From Glandiceps talaboti (taxonomy: Eukaryota; Hemichordata; Enteropneusta; Spengelidae), in NCBI RefSeq assembly GCF_964340395.1, contig NC_135553.1, forward strand, positions 23,746,449-23,810,448: DNA of 64,000 nucleotides. Reading direction: 5' to 3'. A program made the translations under genes and the position numbers. Shown in pieces: positions 1 to 50,859 of the stretch. Each line of letters starts with the position of its first letter. Position 1 is the first letter of the stretch. The notes beneath the pieces are model-generated. The model made no database searches. It saw nothing but the letters and a program-made list of their open reading frames with translations, and was not told the DNA's origin.

Positions 1-680
1 AATTGCTCCATGTATGTTTCAAACTTTCATAAAAAACTTCCACATTTCATTGGAAATACCAATGCATGTAATTTTATGCATCTATTTCTTTTAAATTTGA
101 AAACTATTTTTGATGTTGAAATGGCAATCATAATTTTGTTTGAATAAAACTGAATGAATAATGCAAGGTGTCAAACCGTCCATGCTTGGTGCGTGGTCAT
201 CTGTATATACACATGGTGACATTAAAAAGGTATTCCCCATTTTTCCCCACTGTCCAATCTTCATGTATTATACATCAATGGAAATCTTACTTTCCGTACT
301 GCAACCTTACAAAAAATATATATTTGAAGACAAATGTCGAGAAAAGTACTGTCAAATGAGACATGATTGTTTGATGATCAAGCGACAAAAAGCAAAGGAA
401 TTTTCAGCACACAGCAAGTATATTTTGATTGCTCATGTTTGATGAAAGCTTGAATCTAACAAGCTTAAAATCAACATAGAGCTGTCCATCATTGAGATGT
501 TTACGTTCTAAGAAACTCCAAGATATGTCTCTAGAGCTACAAACCTCGGCAGCAATGTACCTATAGTAGAACCTTCCTCAAGCCTAGTTCGTGACTTCCA
601 TATAAGTTTGGAAAATCTTCAACTTTGGAGAGATTGTTTCCTACCGATTTGGAGTGGTGTGGAACTGGTAATATCTTTAT
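1..680. other. Probable intron of gene A, no exon recognised
   Basis: This stretch lies 3' of exon 18 on the transcribed strand, and exon 18 ends in phase 0 at a good donor, so transcription should continue through it. I found no acceptor, open frame and donor together that looked convincing. Two very short candidates were considered and rejected. The next exon probably lies outside the window. Confidence 0.4.
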
Positions 681-689
681 TAACTATAC

Positions 690-1015
690 CTGGATCTCTC
701 TGGTAAATGTATGCAATTAAATTTACTATACCTAGACCTTTCTGGTAAATAAACCCAGTAAAATTTACTATACCTAGACCTTTCTGGTAAATAAACCTAG
801 TAAAATTTACTATACCTAGACCTTTCTGGTAAGTAAACCAGTAAAATTTACTATACCTGGACCTTTCTGGTAAATAAACCCAGTAAAACTTACTATACCT
901 GGATCTTTCTGGTAAATAAACCCAGTAAAACTTACTATACCTGGACCTTTCTGGTAAGTAAACCCAGTAAAATTTACTATACCTGGACCTTTCTGGTAAA
1001 TATACACAATGTAGT
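690..1015. repeat. 42-bp minisatellite, about 7-8 copies
   Basis: A 42-bp unit containing ACTATACCTGGACCTTTCTG followed by GTAAATAAACCCAGTAAA repeats with few substitutions. Because 42 is divisible by 3, the minus strand carries an open frame with a 14-residue period. The array starts about 12 bases downstream of the exon 18 donor, so it is intronic. Confidence 0.9.
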
Positions 1016-1027
1016 TTATTAACATAC

Positions 1028-41200
<40,173 letters not shown>

Positions 41201-41627
41201 CTCGTACGATTCCTTGAAAGAGATAACAAAATTATAGCAGATGAATCTTTGTCGATATTAAGGCACGTATGTTGGTTATGTATAACAGCAAACCAATGCA
41301 CTAATTAAGCTTAGATCATTCTGTATTGGAGAACGTGATCATCTGAAAGAGTCACTGGTCAAGAAAACACTATACAAATTCGTCAATTTTAATTCTTTGC
41401 GATTAACTGCTACATAGTACAGTCACAATGCATTGACATTAACATCATGGTGGGTAACTGATTCGACATATTACATTTACTGTAATTTCATTTGATAAAG
41501 AAGATTTTGGCCTTGGAAACTCACCGTGCATTTAAAAACGCACAGTTGCTTAGAAACGAGTGTTTCTTTTTAACTGAAGAAAATGGAAAACGAATGTCGA
41601 AGAGAATGCGGAAAAAGGCTGACTCAC

Positions 41628-41676
41628 CTCTGGCCAATATATCGGTGTATTTGAGCAACGCTATACCTCTGATGTA
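41628..41676 (-). other. Possible 5' UTR exon of gene A
   Basis: Minus strand GGCCAGAG followed by GTGAGTCAGC is a strong donor. A matching acceptor could be TTATCTCTTTCAAG, ending at 41214, 13 bases before the start codon. The 5' end is set by the TATA box at 41701-41708. Inference only. Confidence 0.35.
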
Positions 41677-41700
41677 AGAAGAATCTTACCGGTCTCTCGC

Positions 41701-41708
41701 CTTTTATA
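41701..41708 (-). promoter_or_regulatory. TATA box candidate for gene A
   Basis: Minus strand ACGTATAAAAGGCGAG contains TATAAAAG, about 500 bases upstream of the start codon and 25-35 bases before the proposed non-coding first exon. Confidence 0.45.
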
Positions 41709-41719
41709 CGTCGCTGACG

Positions 41720-43080
41720 ATGCAGAAGAGAGTCTTTTGTTAAGAGCGTGACGTCACCAAATCTACCTTTCATATCGTATATGGTATATAGCTATTATGT
41801 TCCTGTATCACGTGATCTACCACTACGCGATATCGCTTTTACAAATTGTCTGAACACAATGTCACATGGGTGTATCCTTTATTCGTAGCCGAACAACGAC
41901 AAAACTGTTTATCGGTGTTTCGATAACTAAAAGATACTAATTTTGAAGGTTTTTTTTTTATTTGGAGAACGTTAAAGAGAGAAGTGCCAGGTACGAAGTC
42001 TTTTAACCTAATGCGTCTTCTTCACCTCCCGGTCTTTGTGACGTATACCTAGTTAGAAGCACTCGATAATCAAGTTCCAAGCCTTATAACCCGAAGGTTC
42101 AAAAATATAAACATGCATCTCGATCATGTCTCAACTCTCAAGGTGTTTTATTCCGTATCTTCTATACTAACCCGGTAAACGAGTATGTACCCGAAGATTC
42201 AAGATGGAGGTTCAGCATTGACTGCTTCGGAAATACAAGCCATACTGACAACTAAAATGTGACGGACGAAATAAAAATGATTTGCAGCTGTAGTAAGTTT
42301 GTTCAATTTCAACCAGTACCAGTTTGAGTTAGAACAATTAAGTAAGAAAAATCGTCAAGATTTAGTATGCTCTCTCGATGACGATGGAGAAACCATTTTT
42401 GGGGAGTAATTTTGATATTGCGTAACTTTTATCAGATTTCGTCAGTGGGAATTTATTAATTAATTAGAGAACAATTGGAACTAGTTCTTGAATAGTACAA
42501 CATGTGAAGAATAAGCTACCTGTGTTTCCTACATGTGCAGTATATATGACATACCATACGTTACCCAAACTTTATTAGATTGTAATTATAAGCTTTGTGA
42601 TATTTTTGACGAAACACCTCAACACATTATTTTATTAGTTATTGAAATTTGAAGTTTTCTTCTTGAAAACATGACTATTACTGGCTTACAGCTAGATATA
42701 TGGAAATTTCAGGAGATTATTAGTGTCCTTATTATATATTCAATTCAGGTTTGAAACTAGTTGCATGCAAGGAGACTTGTATATTTAGGAAGTTGACGTT
42801 ATTATACGTAAACTCAGTCCTCCAGACTCAGGTGTAAAGCAAAACCATGGGGGGGGGGGGGTATATATGTACTAAATCTTCATTCTGGGTTAATCTACCG
42901 ATTCTAGGCATGGATTACTGGATGTGCACGTTCACGACACTTTCATCTAAACTCAGTCATATAAGGGGTGAGATCAATAGTTCAATGTAGGATAAAAACT
43001 AAATTCTTATACCCCCTTCTAACTTTAAATTAATTGGCCAAATTTCAAAATTGCTTCAAACCATACAATCAATTTCATTT
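41720..43080. other. Intergenic, upstream of gene A
   Basis: No open frame or repeat recognised apart from a G run near 42849-42860. It may hold distal promoter elements of gene A. Confidence 0.5.
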
Positions 43081-43085
43081 CAAAT

Positions 43086-44450
43086 CAGTATGTAGTAGTA
43101 TGTAGTGCTATGTTGAGTATAAAGCCAGTATGTAGTAGTATGTAGTGCTATGTTGAGTATAAAGCCAGTATGTAGTAGTATGTAGTGCTATGTTGAGTAT
43201 AAAGCCAGTATGTAGCAATATACAGTGCTATGTTGAGTATAAAGTCAGTATGTAGTTATGCAGTGCTATGTTGAGTATAAAGTCAGTATGTAGTTATGCA
43301 GTGCTATGTTGAGTATAAAGTCAGTATGTAGTAGTATGCAGTGCTATGTTGAGTATAAAGCCAGTATGTAGCAATATACAGTGCTATGTTGAGTATAAAG
43401 TCAGTATGTAGTTATGCAGTGCTATGTTGAGTATAAAGTCAGTATGTAGTAGTATGCAGTGCTATGTTGAGTATAAAGCCAGTATGTAGTAGTATGTAGT
43501 GCTATGTTGAGTATAAAGCCAGTATGTAGTAGTATGTAGTGCTATGTTGAGTATAAAGCCAGTATGTAGTAGTATGCAGTGCTATGTTGAGTATAAAGCC
43601 AGTATGTAGTAGTATGCAGTGCTATGTTGAGTATAAAGCCAGTATGTAGTAGTATGTAGTGCTATGTTGAGTATAAAGCCAGTATGTAGCAGTATGCAGT
43701 GCTATGTTGAGTATAAAGCCAGTATGTAGTAGTATGCAGTGCTATGTTGAGTATAAAGTCAGTATGTAGTAATATGTAGTGCTATGTTGAGTATAAAGCC
43801 AGTATGTAGTATGCAGTGCTACATGTATGTTGAGTATAAAGCCAGTATGTAGTAGTATGCAGTGCTATGTTGAGTATAAAGCCAGTATGTAGTAGTATGT
43901 AGTGCTATGTTGAGTATAAAGCCAGTATTTAGTAGTATGCAGTGCTATGTTGAGTATAAAGCCAGTATGTCACAGTAGTAGTATGCAGTGCTATGAATAC
44001 AAAGCCAGTATGTAGTAGTATGCAGTGCTATGTTGAGTATAAAGTCAGTATGTAGTTATGCAGTGCTATGTTGAGTATAAAGTCAGTATGTAGTAGTATG
44101 CAGTGCTATGTTGAGTATAAAGCCAGTATGTAGCAATATACAGTGCTATGTTGAGTATAAAGTCAGTATGTAGTTATGCAGTGCTATGTTGAGTATAAAG
44201 CCAGTATGTAGTAGTATGCAGTGCTATGTTGAGTATAAAGCCAGTATGTAGTAGTTTGCAGTGCTATGTTGAGTATAAAGCCAGTATGTAGTAGTATGCA
44301 GTGCTATGTTGAGTATAAAGCCAGTATGTAGTAGTATGCAGTGCTATGTTGAGTATAAAGCCAGTATGTAGTAGTATGCAGTGCTATGTTGAGTATAAAG
44401 TCAGTATGTAGTAGTATGCAAGGCTATGTTGAGTATAAAGCCAGTATGTC
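43086..44450. repeat. 1.37-kb minisatellite, 40-bp unit, about 34 copies
   Basis: Unit CAGTATGTAGTAGTATGCAG, TGCTATGTTGAGTATAAAGC. Variants drop two bases (TAGTTATGCAG) or read CAATATACAG. Variant order repeats in blocks (43200-43440 and 44030-44200), showing multi-unit duplication. It lies about 1.4 kb upstream of the gene A promoter candidate. Confidence 0.97.
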
Positions 44451-44459
44451 GTGAGTAAA

Positions 44460-45114
44460 AATAATTCTTTTGCTGACACTTAGTGTGGTCATATATTTAT
44501 ATCAACATTTCTCAATTTGACATTTTAAAAGAAATGTTTGCATCTAGGGGTGCAAAACATCCATTAAAAGTAAAATCGACTTTGTAGGATGAGAACTAAC
44601 AATGGTTCAAACCTCGACCCCACCCCCAAAGTAAAATAATTTAACCTTTTATTCTACATGGAACTATTGATCTCGCCTCTAACATACAATCATTACGGTA
44701 AATAAATAACGTCAACGAAACATCACTTGTAGATATATAAATAGTAAGAAAATAATGAGTCAATATTCGAAGAAAAGAACGAACGTAACTTTGAAATGTA
44801 ACTTAATACAGAAATAAGAAACACAATGAACGTATGTTGATGTAGTCATTTTAATCAGTTTTTTAATTTCGTGACCAGGTGTTATTTGGAACATAATTCG
44901 ATCATATGCATGGTACAGTTTTATACACAGGTTATATCGTGTTCAAACTCTGACTTCTTTGAATACCGATATTCCAAACTCAATAGATCTGGAAAAGAGT
45001 TTACTGTGTTACACTTTGTTGTTACAGTAGTTTGAGTATCACACACCCGTGTTATTTAAAAAGGGAATTGTTTTATCGATCCTTATGGCATCGAAATTTC
45101 TCCGCTGTACAACT

Positions 45115-45152
<38 letters not shown>

Positions 45153-45530
45153 ATAGCAATAATAATAATCAGTTGCTATGGATGGTTTTCGAGATCTGGA
45201 CTGTTTGAAACAGAGTTAGCTTTCAGTAAGATTAAGAATTAAACCTCTTTCAAGGTTGAACACCAAGTATGACTGGGGGGAGGGGGGAGAATGGTAATGT
45301 GATTTGTAAGTAAACGCTGCTATAGAACGATCTGATAACGGCGTGATACAGTTATTCATGTATTGAGTTAGAGCTTACACATTCATGGATACAAATCCTG
45401 CCCTTGAGTTAGTATTTCAGTTGCAAGTACTGATAGTAAACAAGATTAAACAAATTCCATTCAGTAAACAGGTATAATATTCTACGTCAATTGGTTGAAC
45501 AATCATGACCAAGGGGTAACTTGGACATTA
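44460..45530. other. Intergenic, small (CAA)n only
   Basis: Contains (CAA)n at about 45115-45150. No gene was recognised. Confidence 0.5.
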
Positions 45531-45531
45531 T

Positions 45532-45656
<125 letters not shown>

Positions 45657-45659
45657 AAA

Positions 45660-47010
45660 AACTCATGAAATCATGAAATAGAAAGCTAGGGCAATAAGGG
45701 ATTTTACGCCTCTTGGCAGATCTCGCGAGATATGCAAATACCCCTAGCAACGCTTGGTAAGCACGTGTCCGTGGGCAAGTTTTCGCCGTTGTCATGTCTG
45801 TTTACATGAAAGCCAACACGTTCGTTTGAAAAGATTACTACGTTCTGAGAGTCCCTGTCTGTCTGTCTCTATCCATCCACCCACCCACCAACCCACCCAT
45901 CTATCTGAAGAAATGTTTCTTGTTTCTTTCACAATAAAAAAAAAAGAGAAATTTGAAATGTTCCAAAATAAAAATCAATTGTAGTCACATTGCATTAATT
46001 TTCTTCTGGATACTTTTTTTTTTCTTGTAGTACCGCATTTATCTTCAAAAGACCTTAATAAATTACACCTCCACATAACGGTTTCTGAACTAATGAAAAT
46101 TCCCCTGTTTAATTATGGAAAGCTGTATATAAAGTATATATACCAACAATTGAATATTTTGTGTGTCAGGTACTGATAATTCCATATGGAATAACTTTTA
46201 TGGTAGTTTTATTATAATTCGAATGCTATACTTTTGAAATATACATTTTATTTGATAGACAATTTTGGGTATCTCTTATTCTCAAGCTGGTACAAAGCTG
46301 TGACAGAACGATGCGTTGTCGGGATAAATTCAATTTCGATGAATCATGCTGTATTATGAAATTTTCTAGAGATTATTCGTCTGTGTACAGCTTTCTACAC
46401 AACTACGGACTCAGGTTGATATTTATGTAACTTGACCATTGCCAGACTAGCGACAACTTGGCAAAAATGTCTGTGGCGAATTAGTCTCAGACAGAAGGAC
46501 CGACCTTAATTTCGCACGCTGCCATCCACCCATCCACCTATCCATCTATCTCTATCTGCTGTGAAACTTTTCTCCTTCAATTTTAATACGGTCATTTGTC
46601 ACACGAATGTTCAAATCTTTTTTTAGAGTTTTGAAGTGAAAAGGTCGTTTTTACTTCATCAATAGGATCCATTCGACAAACATTTCAACGACATGACCTT
46701 TCCGTGACCCCCTGACAGGAATATTAATAGTATCATCAAGAGTTGATAATTTACTCTGATACTATCATACTCGTAATCTGTCGAGTAGAAGTGTGTACAA
46801 CCTTTCTTATCAAACCATGATATATGTCTATTCATTCTAACAATACTGTGCCAAGTCTTTTACTTTCCGTGTTTGTAACAAGTTCTGTTTGTTTATGCTA
46901 GCCTGTCGCTGGTCGTATGATATGCATTTATGCATGCTAATATTGCTAGTAAATGTTCAGACATTGAGGGAACGGTGCGTGACAAGAATCCGAGAAAGAA
47001 ACATTTTTCG
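45660..47010. other. Intergenic, nothing recognised
   Basis: Short CTGT/CCAC/CATC microsatellites near 45855-45900 and 46520-46560. No coding evidence. Confidence 0.5.
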
Positions 47011-47013
47011 ATG

Positions 47014-47382
47014 AGGCCTAATAAAAAAATTGTGTGGTTCCGATTACTCTCAATTTTAGAATAGGTGGTGTAGGTAGATTTTTTATTTTATTTCATTATT
47101 TTTTTTTCTGTGTGAGTGTCTAGTTCAGGTTTTACATTGTTTTCCAAAATGGTCTCTGTGTTGTTTATTTCTTCCTATCAGATGTACAGCCATTTTCCAC
47201 AAGAACACTTTTATTTTGTCTTTTTAAGTTGTCAGTTTCCACATCCACCATTTCTCGTGAGACTTCACAATTTTTGCGATTTTATTATTTTTTTCTCGAA
47301 TGCATCAAAAAGGTTTAGGGTCGGCAGTGAAAAGCTAGGTGAGGTCAGGTAACCTGAACCAAACAATCATTTTTTTAGGCCT
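47014..47382 (+). mobile_element. MITE, AGGCCTAATAAAAAAATTGT family, copy C
   Basis: Starts AGGCCTAATAAAAAAATTGT, ends AACCTGAACCAAACAATCAT, TTTTTTAGGCCT, so both termini are intact. This is the best-preserved of the three copies. Confidence 0.88.
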
Positions 47383-47932
47383 GACTTCTGTACTGCAGTG
47401 TGGTTCAAGTTATACATACCAAAACGTCAACCCAAGGTAGATTACCTCCACTCGTCCACTGACGTGAACGTTTTCCCAATCGCTACAAATCACACATAGT
47501 AGGCAGAGATCCACCGACTACATAAAAAACCACAGTAATAGTAATTGATGAAGGTCGGAAAACCTCTCAAAAATGTGCGTAATTCCAACTACAAAAGAGG
47601 AATACATTTGGTAAAGTGTTTAGAAAGTAACTTATATGCCTACAGGAAGGTCAAAACCTGTTTTGTATACTGCAGACAGATTATGAATGACAGAAGAGGG
47701 GCCTTTGTGTATCAAAATCCCGAGGATAAGATGGTCTCTAGGATTTTTGAATGGAAGATCTTAGTGGGAGCCCTGAGGTGGGAGGCAGTTTATGCTTTAT
47801 TTTAAAAGAATACAGCCCGAAATGTGTCTTTCTATCATAACTCAAAAAAGTTGAATACACAGAGACACCATACAAGTGTCTACTCTCAATTACAAACAAA
47901 CAAACAAACATACAAACAAACTAGATAAATAA

Positions 47933-48133
47933 GCCAGCAAACAATAAATAAATAAATAAGTAAATACTGACAATTATCAACAAGAGAGTAATTACAAATC
48001 ATTGTAATGGTCACAATTGTGGTCATTTCACATATAGGAAAACATATAGTAATTCTTGTAGTTGATAATGATTTGTATCTACTCTCTTGTTGATGCTTGT
48101 CAGTATTTAGGTATTCATTTATTTATTGTTTGT
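47933..48133. repeat. Foldback repeat (arms about 72 bp)
   Basis: Arm CAAACAATAAATAAATAAAT to CAACAAGAGAGTAATTACAA, with its inverse at 48061-48133 (TTGTATCTACTCTCTTGTTG to TTTATTGTTTG). The loop is about 55 bases. Confidence 0.85.
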
Positions 48134-48289
48134 TTATTTTGTTTTTCGATTGTTTTCGAAAACATACCTAACTAAGCCTGAGTGCCCTGTGTTATCACAG
48201 GCAAACTTTATTTTAGACCATGACCATTGATTACCTCTGATATGGGTGTAGACACTTGAATTGATTCTCCACTTGAAGTTCTTGAGTTA

Positions 48290-48615
48290 CAGTGAAAAGA
48301 ATTTTTTTTGGCTATTTGACCTTGAAAATATTGGTCAAGGATTAAGGCCTCCTTAGAAAGCTTAACATTGATAATGTGGAGTAGACACTTGAATGAAGTC
48401 CATATATGTATAGAATTTTGGAGATACCGAGCAAAATGTGTTTATCACAAATATGGTCACCATTTTGCCATAAAGGTCAAGATCGTGAAGTGCATGTGCC
48501 CCAGACAGTGTGTTAACTTTATACCAAGTTTGGTTGAAATAGGTTGATGCATGTCTGAGAAATGTGAGTGCATGGATGGATGGAACCAACCCAGTGTAAT
48601 AGCCCCCTCCAGGCA
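48290..48615. repeat. Fragment of the GACCTTGA-GGTTAAGG dispersed repeat
   Basis: TTTGACCTTGAAAATATTGG, AGCTTAACATTGATAATGTG, ATATGGTCACCATTTTGCC and a GGATGGATGGAACC end match the organisation of 13765-14375 and 52445-52820. Confidence 0.5.
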
Positions 48616-48619
48616 TCAT

Positions 48620-50130
48620 ACATTCACTATATATCATGTGAAATCCTGACTAGTCACAATGAAACAGTCTTAGAAATCAGAGCACTGACCCCATCAAAGA
48701 GAATCTGAATACATTGAAAACATAGCATAAAAAGGATAAAAAAAATATATCATATTACTACTTCTACTGATCTTATTGAGGTGAGGTTGTGTGAAGCATT
48801 CTTGACAAAAGTCTATCGAATTACATTTCTTTACTCATTGAAAATATATAATCCACAACTACTTGACGACAAATTGTTTATAACACTGTCACTGGAAACA
48901 ACAGCAATAACATAGATTTGTTTAAACAGGAAACTTTTACCCTGGGGTTTTTCAAGAAACACAAAAGAGTAGTACCTCAAACTTTTACCCTGGTGTCTTT
49001 CAAAGACACACAAAAGAATAGTACCAGGGAGGTTAATATATGGCTGTCAACTTATCAAGAATGACTGAATGCTCACTATTGTAAAGTTCAACCATGAAAG
49101 TTTAGCAGGGTCATTAACTAAAATGTATTTCACATATCAGCTCTCATCATGTAGGTATATATATATATTATTGTTTTTACTGTTTCAGCATTTATGTGGT
49201 ACTTCTCTGTGTAAGGACATGTACCACATTTTTATTTCTTTGCAAGCCCAAGAGCTAATATTCTCTGACAGCAATAGTCCCTCACAAGAATGGCTTTCTT
49301 TGCATATTCAATGTGTTGTTGTGACTTGATTGGATTGAACATTACTTGTATAAAACATGTCAAACTCCAAGGTGTTTTTTGTGGTTGTGCAACAAAAAGA
49401 CAAGGAATGTATATATCAGTCCTCTTTGTGGATTATAATCAGCACACAGTTGAAATTTTAAATCAAATTTATTCGTTAAAGTTAACATTAACTGTTTCAA
49501 TTTCATTCAATGGTTTGTTTTCACGTCTTTATACCATGAGCAACCAAAACCACTCACTTTTTTCTATGATGATATATCATATTAAACAGATTTTTCAGGT
49601 GACCCCCCCCCCCCTCAATGATGGTAATTACAAGAAAGAGACGGTTATGAAACAAAGTCAAACTGCAACACAGAATAAATTAGTTTCAAAGTTGTCAAAC
49701 TGTTTTTTGTGTGTTTTGAAATGAACACACAAAATAGCATGTTTGTTCTTTAGCAGAGAAATAGAATCACGAATAATTTAAACCAAAGCCAACAAATAAT
49801 AAGATTTTTAAATGATTGTTTTATCAAGAACAGAGAAATACAGAATCAAATAAACTGCGACATATATTGTAAAATACATCCTTCTATTGTGAATCATGTA
49901 TCTATTTACATTGTATGTTGACTGTACAATTTCTGTACTATCATTGGAGGTTGCAGCATGACAAAACATTTCCATAACCTCTATTCTTAAGACATAGCCT
50001 GATTTCTGTTTGTTTGTTTGTTTGCTTGTTATTGTTTATGTATCCTTGTTTATTTTGTTTAGTTTTTGTGCACCTGCCTTTTTTTGTTCCTTGTAACTGC
50101 ATTTTAACTTGAGTCATTGTATCTTATTAG
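48620..50130. other. Intergenic, downstream of ECI1
   Basis: A 144-codon plus-strand open frame at 49290-49724 has no recognisable domain and is not called. A duplicated segment containing ACTTTTACCCTGG lies at 48935-49025. Confidence 0.45.
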
Positions 50131-50136
50131 ACTTTT

Positions 50137-50195
50137 TTTATTGATCAGGCTTTTTCTTTGTTTAGTAATATTTTAGTGATATGTGAACTTTTATT
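50137..50195 (-). terminator. Candidate ECI1 polyadenylation signals
   Basis: Minus-strand AATAAA occurs at 50190-50195 and 50137-50142, 500-560 bases after the stop codon. No nearer AATAAA was seen, so the 3' UTR probably runs to about 50.1 kb. Confidence 0.4.
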
Positions 50196-50224
50196 ATTAT
50201 TCATTTCCTTGACAGTTGATTCAA

Positions 50225-50450
50225 GTGTGAAAATATTAGACGCTAATATTTCCACTTTGAATATTAGATGCTAATAATTTCACTTTGAATATTAGATGCT
50301 AATATTTTCACTTTGAATATTAGATGCTAATATTTTCACTTCGAATATTAGATGCTAATATTTCCACTTTGAAAATTAGATGCTAATATTTCACTTTGAA
50401 TATTAGGTGATAATATTTCACTTTGAATGTCAGAATATCAGACCCTAACA
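50225..50450. repeat. 28-bp minisatellite of hairpin units, about 8 copies
   Basis: Unit GAATATTAGATGCTAATATT, TTCACTTT. Each unit contains the perfect hairpin AATATTAG-ATG-CTAATATT. It would lie within the ECI1 3' UTR if the proposed poly(A) signals are used. Confidence 0.92.
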
Positions 50451-50695
50451 TTTTCAGTCACAACACACTTCAGTAGGAATAAATCATCAAAGAGGAGTAA
50501 ACCAAAAAGAGAATAGAATATTTTGATGTATTGTAATGCCTTGTGTTGCAGTACAAAGGTAACAAAATATTTGGTCTGCAAGCACCAATATACCAAGTAC
50601 TGTTTGAAGTACCAACAGCTTGTTATCTTTGTGTACACTTCCTTTTTCTTTAAAATTTCAATGTACATTCCCTGAAGACATCAGTAGGTTATCTA

Positions 50696-50859
50696 TTATT
50701 TCTTCTTCTTTAGACTTTCCAGGTACATTCCTAGAGACCTTTGTATGGATTCCTTCAGAATGAATGAAGTAAAGAAATATATATCTTCCTTCTTTTTTGA
50801 TGTAAGTTTGTTGATGGTTTCTTTTCTCATGGCTTGTTTTGTAAGAATTCTAGCATGAT
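50696..50859 (-). CDS. ECI1: ECI1 exon 7 (C-terminal, with stop)
   Basis: Acceptor TCTGTTTTTATTACAG. Encodes DHARILTKQAMRKETINKL (Asp split), then YFFTSFILKESIQRSLGMYL and a lysine-rich end before TAA at 50696-50698. This is the long C-terminal helical region that packs on the crotonase core. Confidence 0.96.

Noticed and set aside
275-310. Possible 15-base exon of gene A with donor GTAAGA
   Set aside because: The acceptor lies directly against it and the size is implausible without cDNA support.
420-600. Short terminal exons of gene A (for example after TTTCTTAG near 520, or after ACTATAG near 572)
   Set aside because: They would encode only 7-24 residues with no repeat motif, and there is no poly(A) signal linked to them.
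816-1025. 69-codon frame with 14-residue repeats
   Set aside because: It is out of frame with exon 18 and arises because the 42-bp unit is a multiple of three.
49290-49724. 144-codon plus-strand frame downstream of ECI1
   Set aside because: Composition looks non-coding, it includes a poly-C run, and no domain is recognisable.
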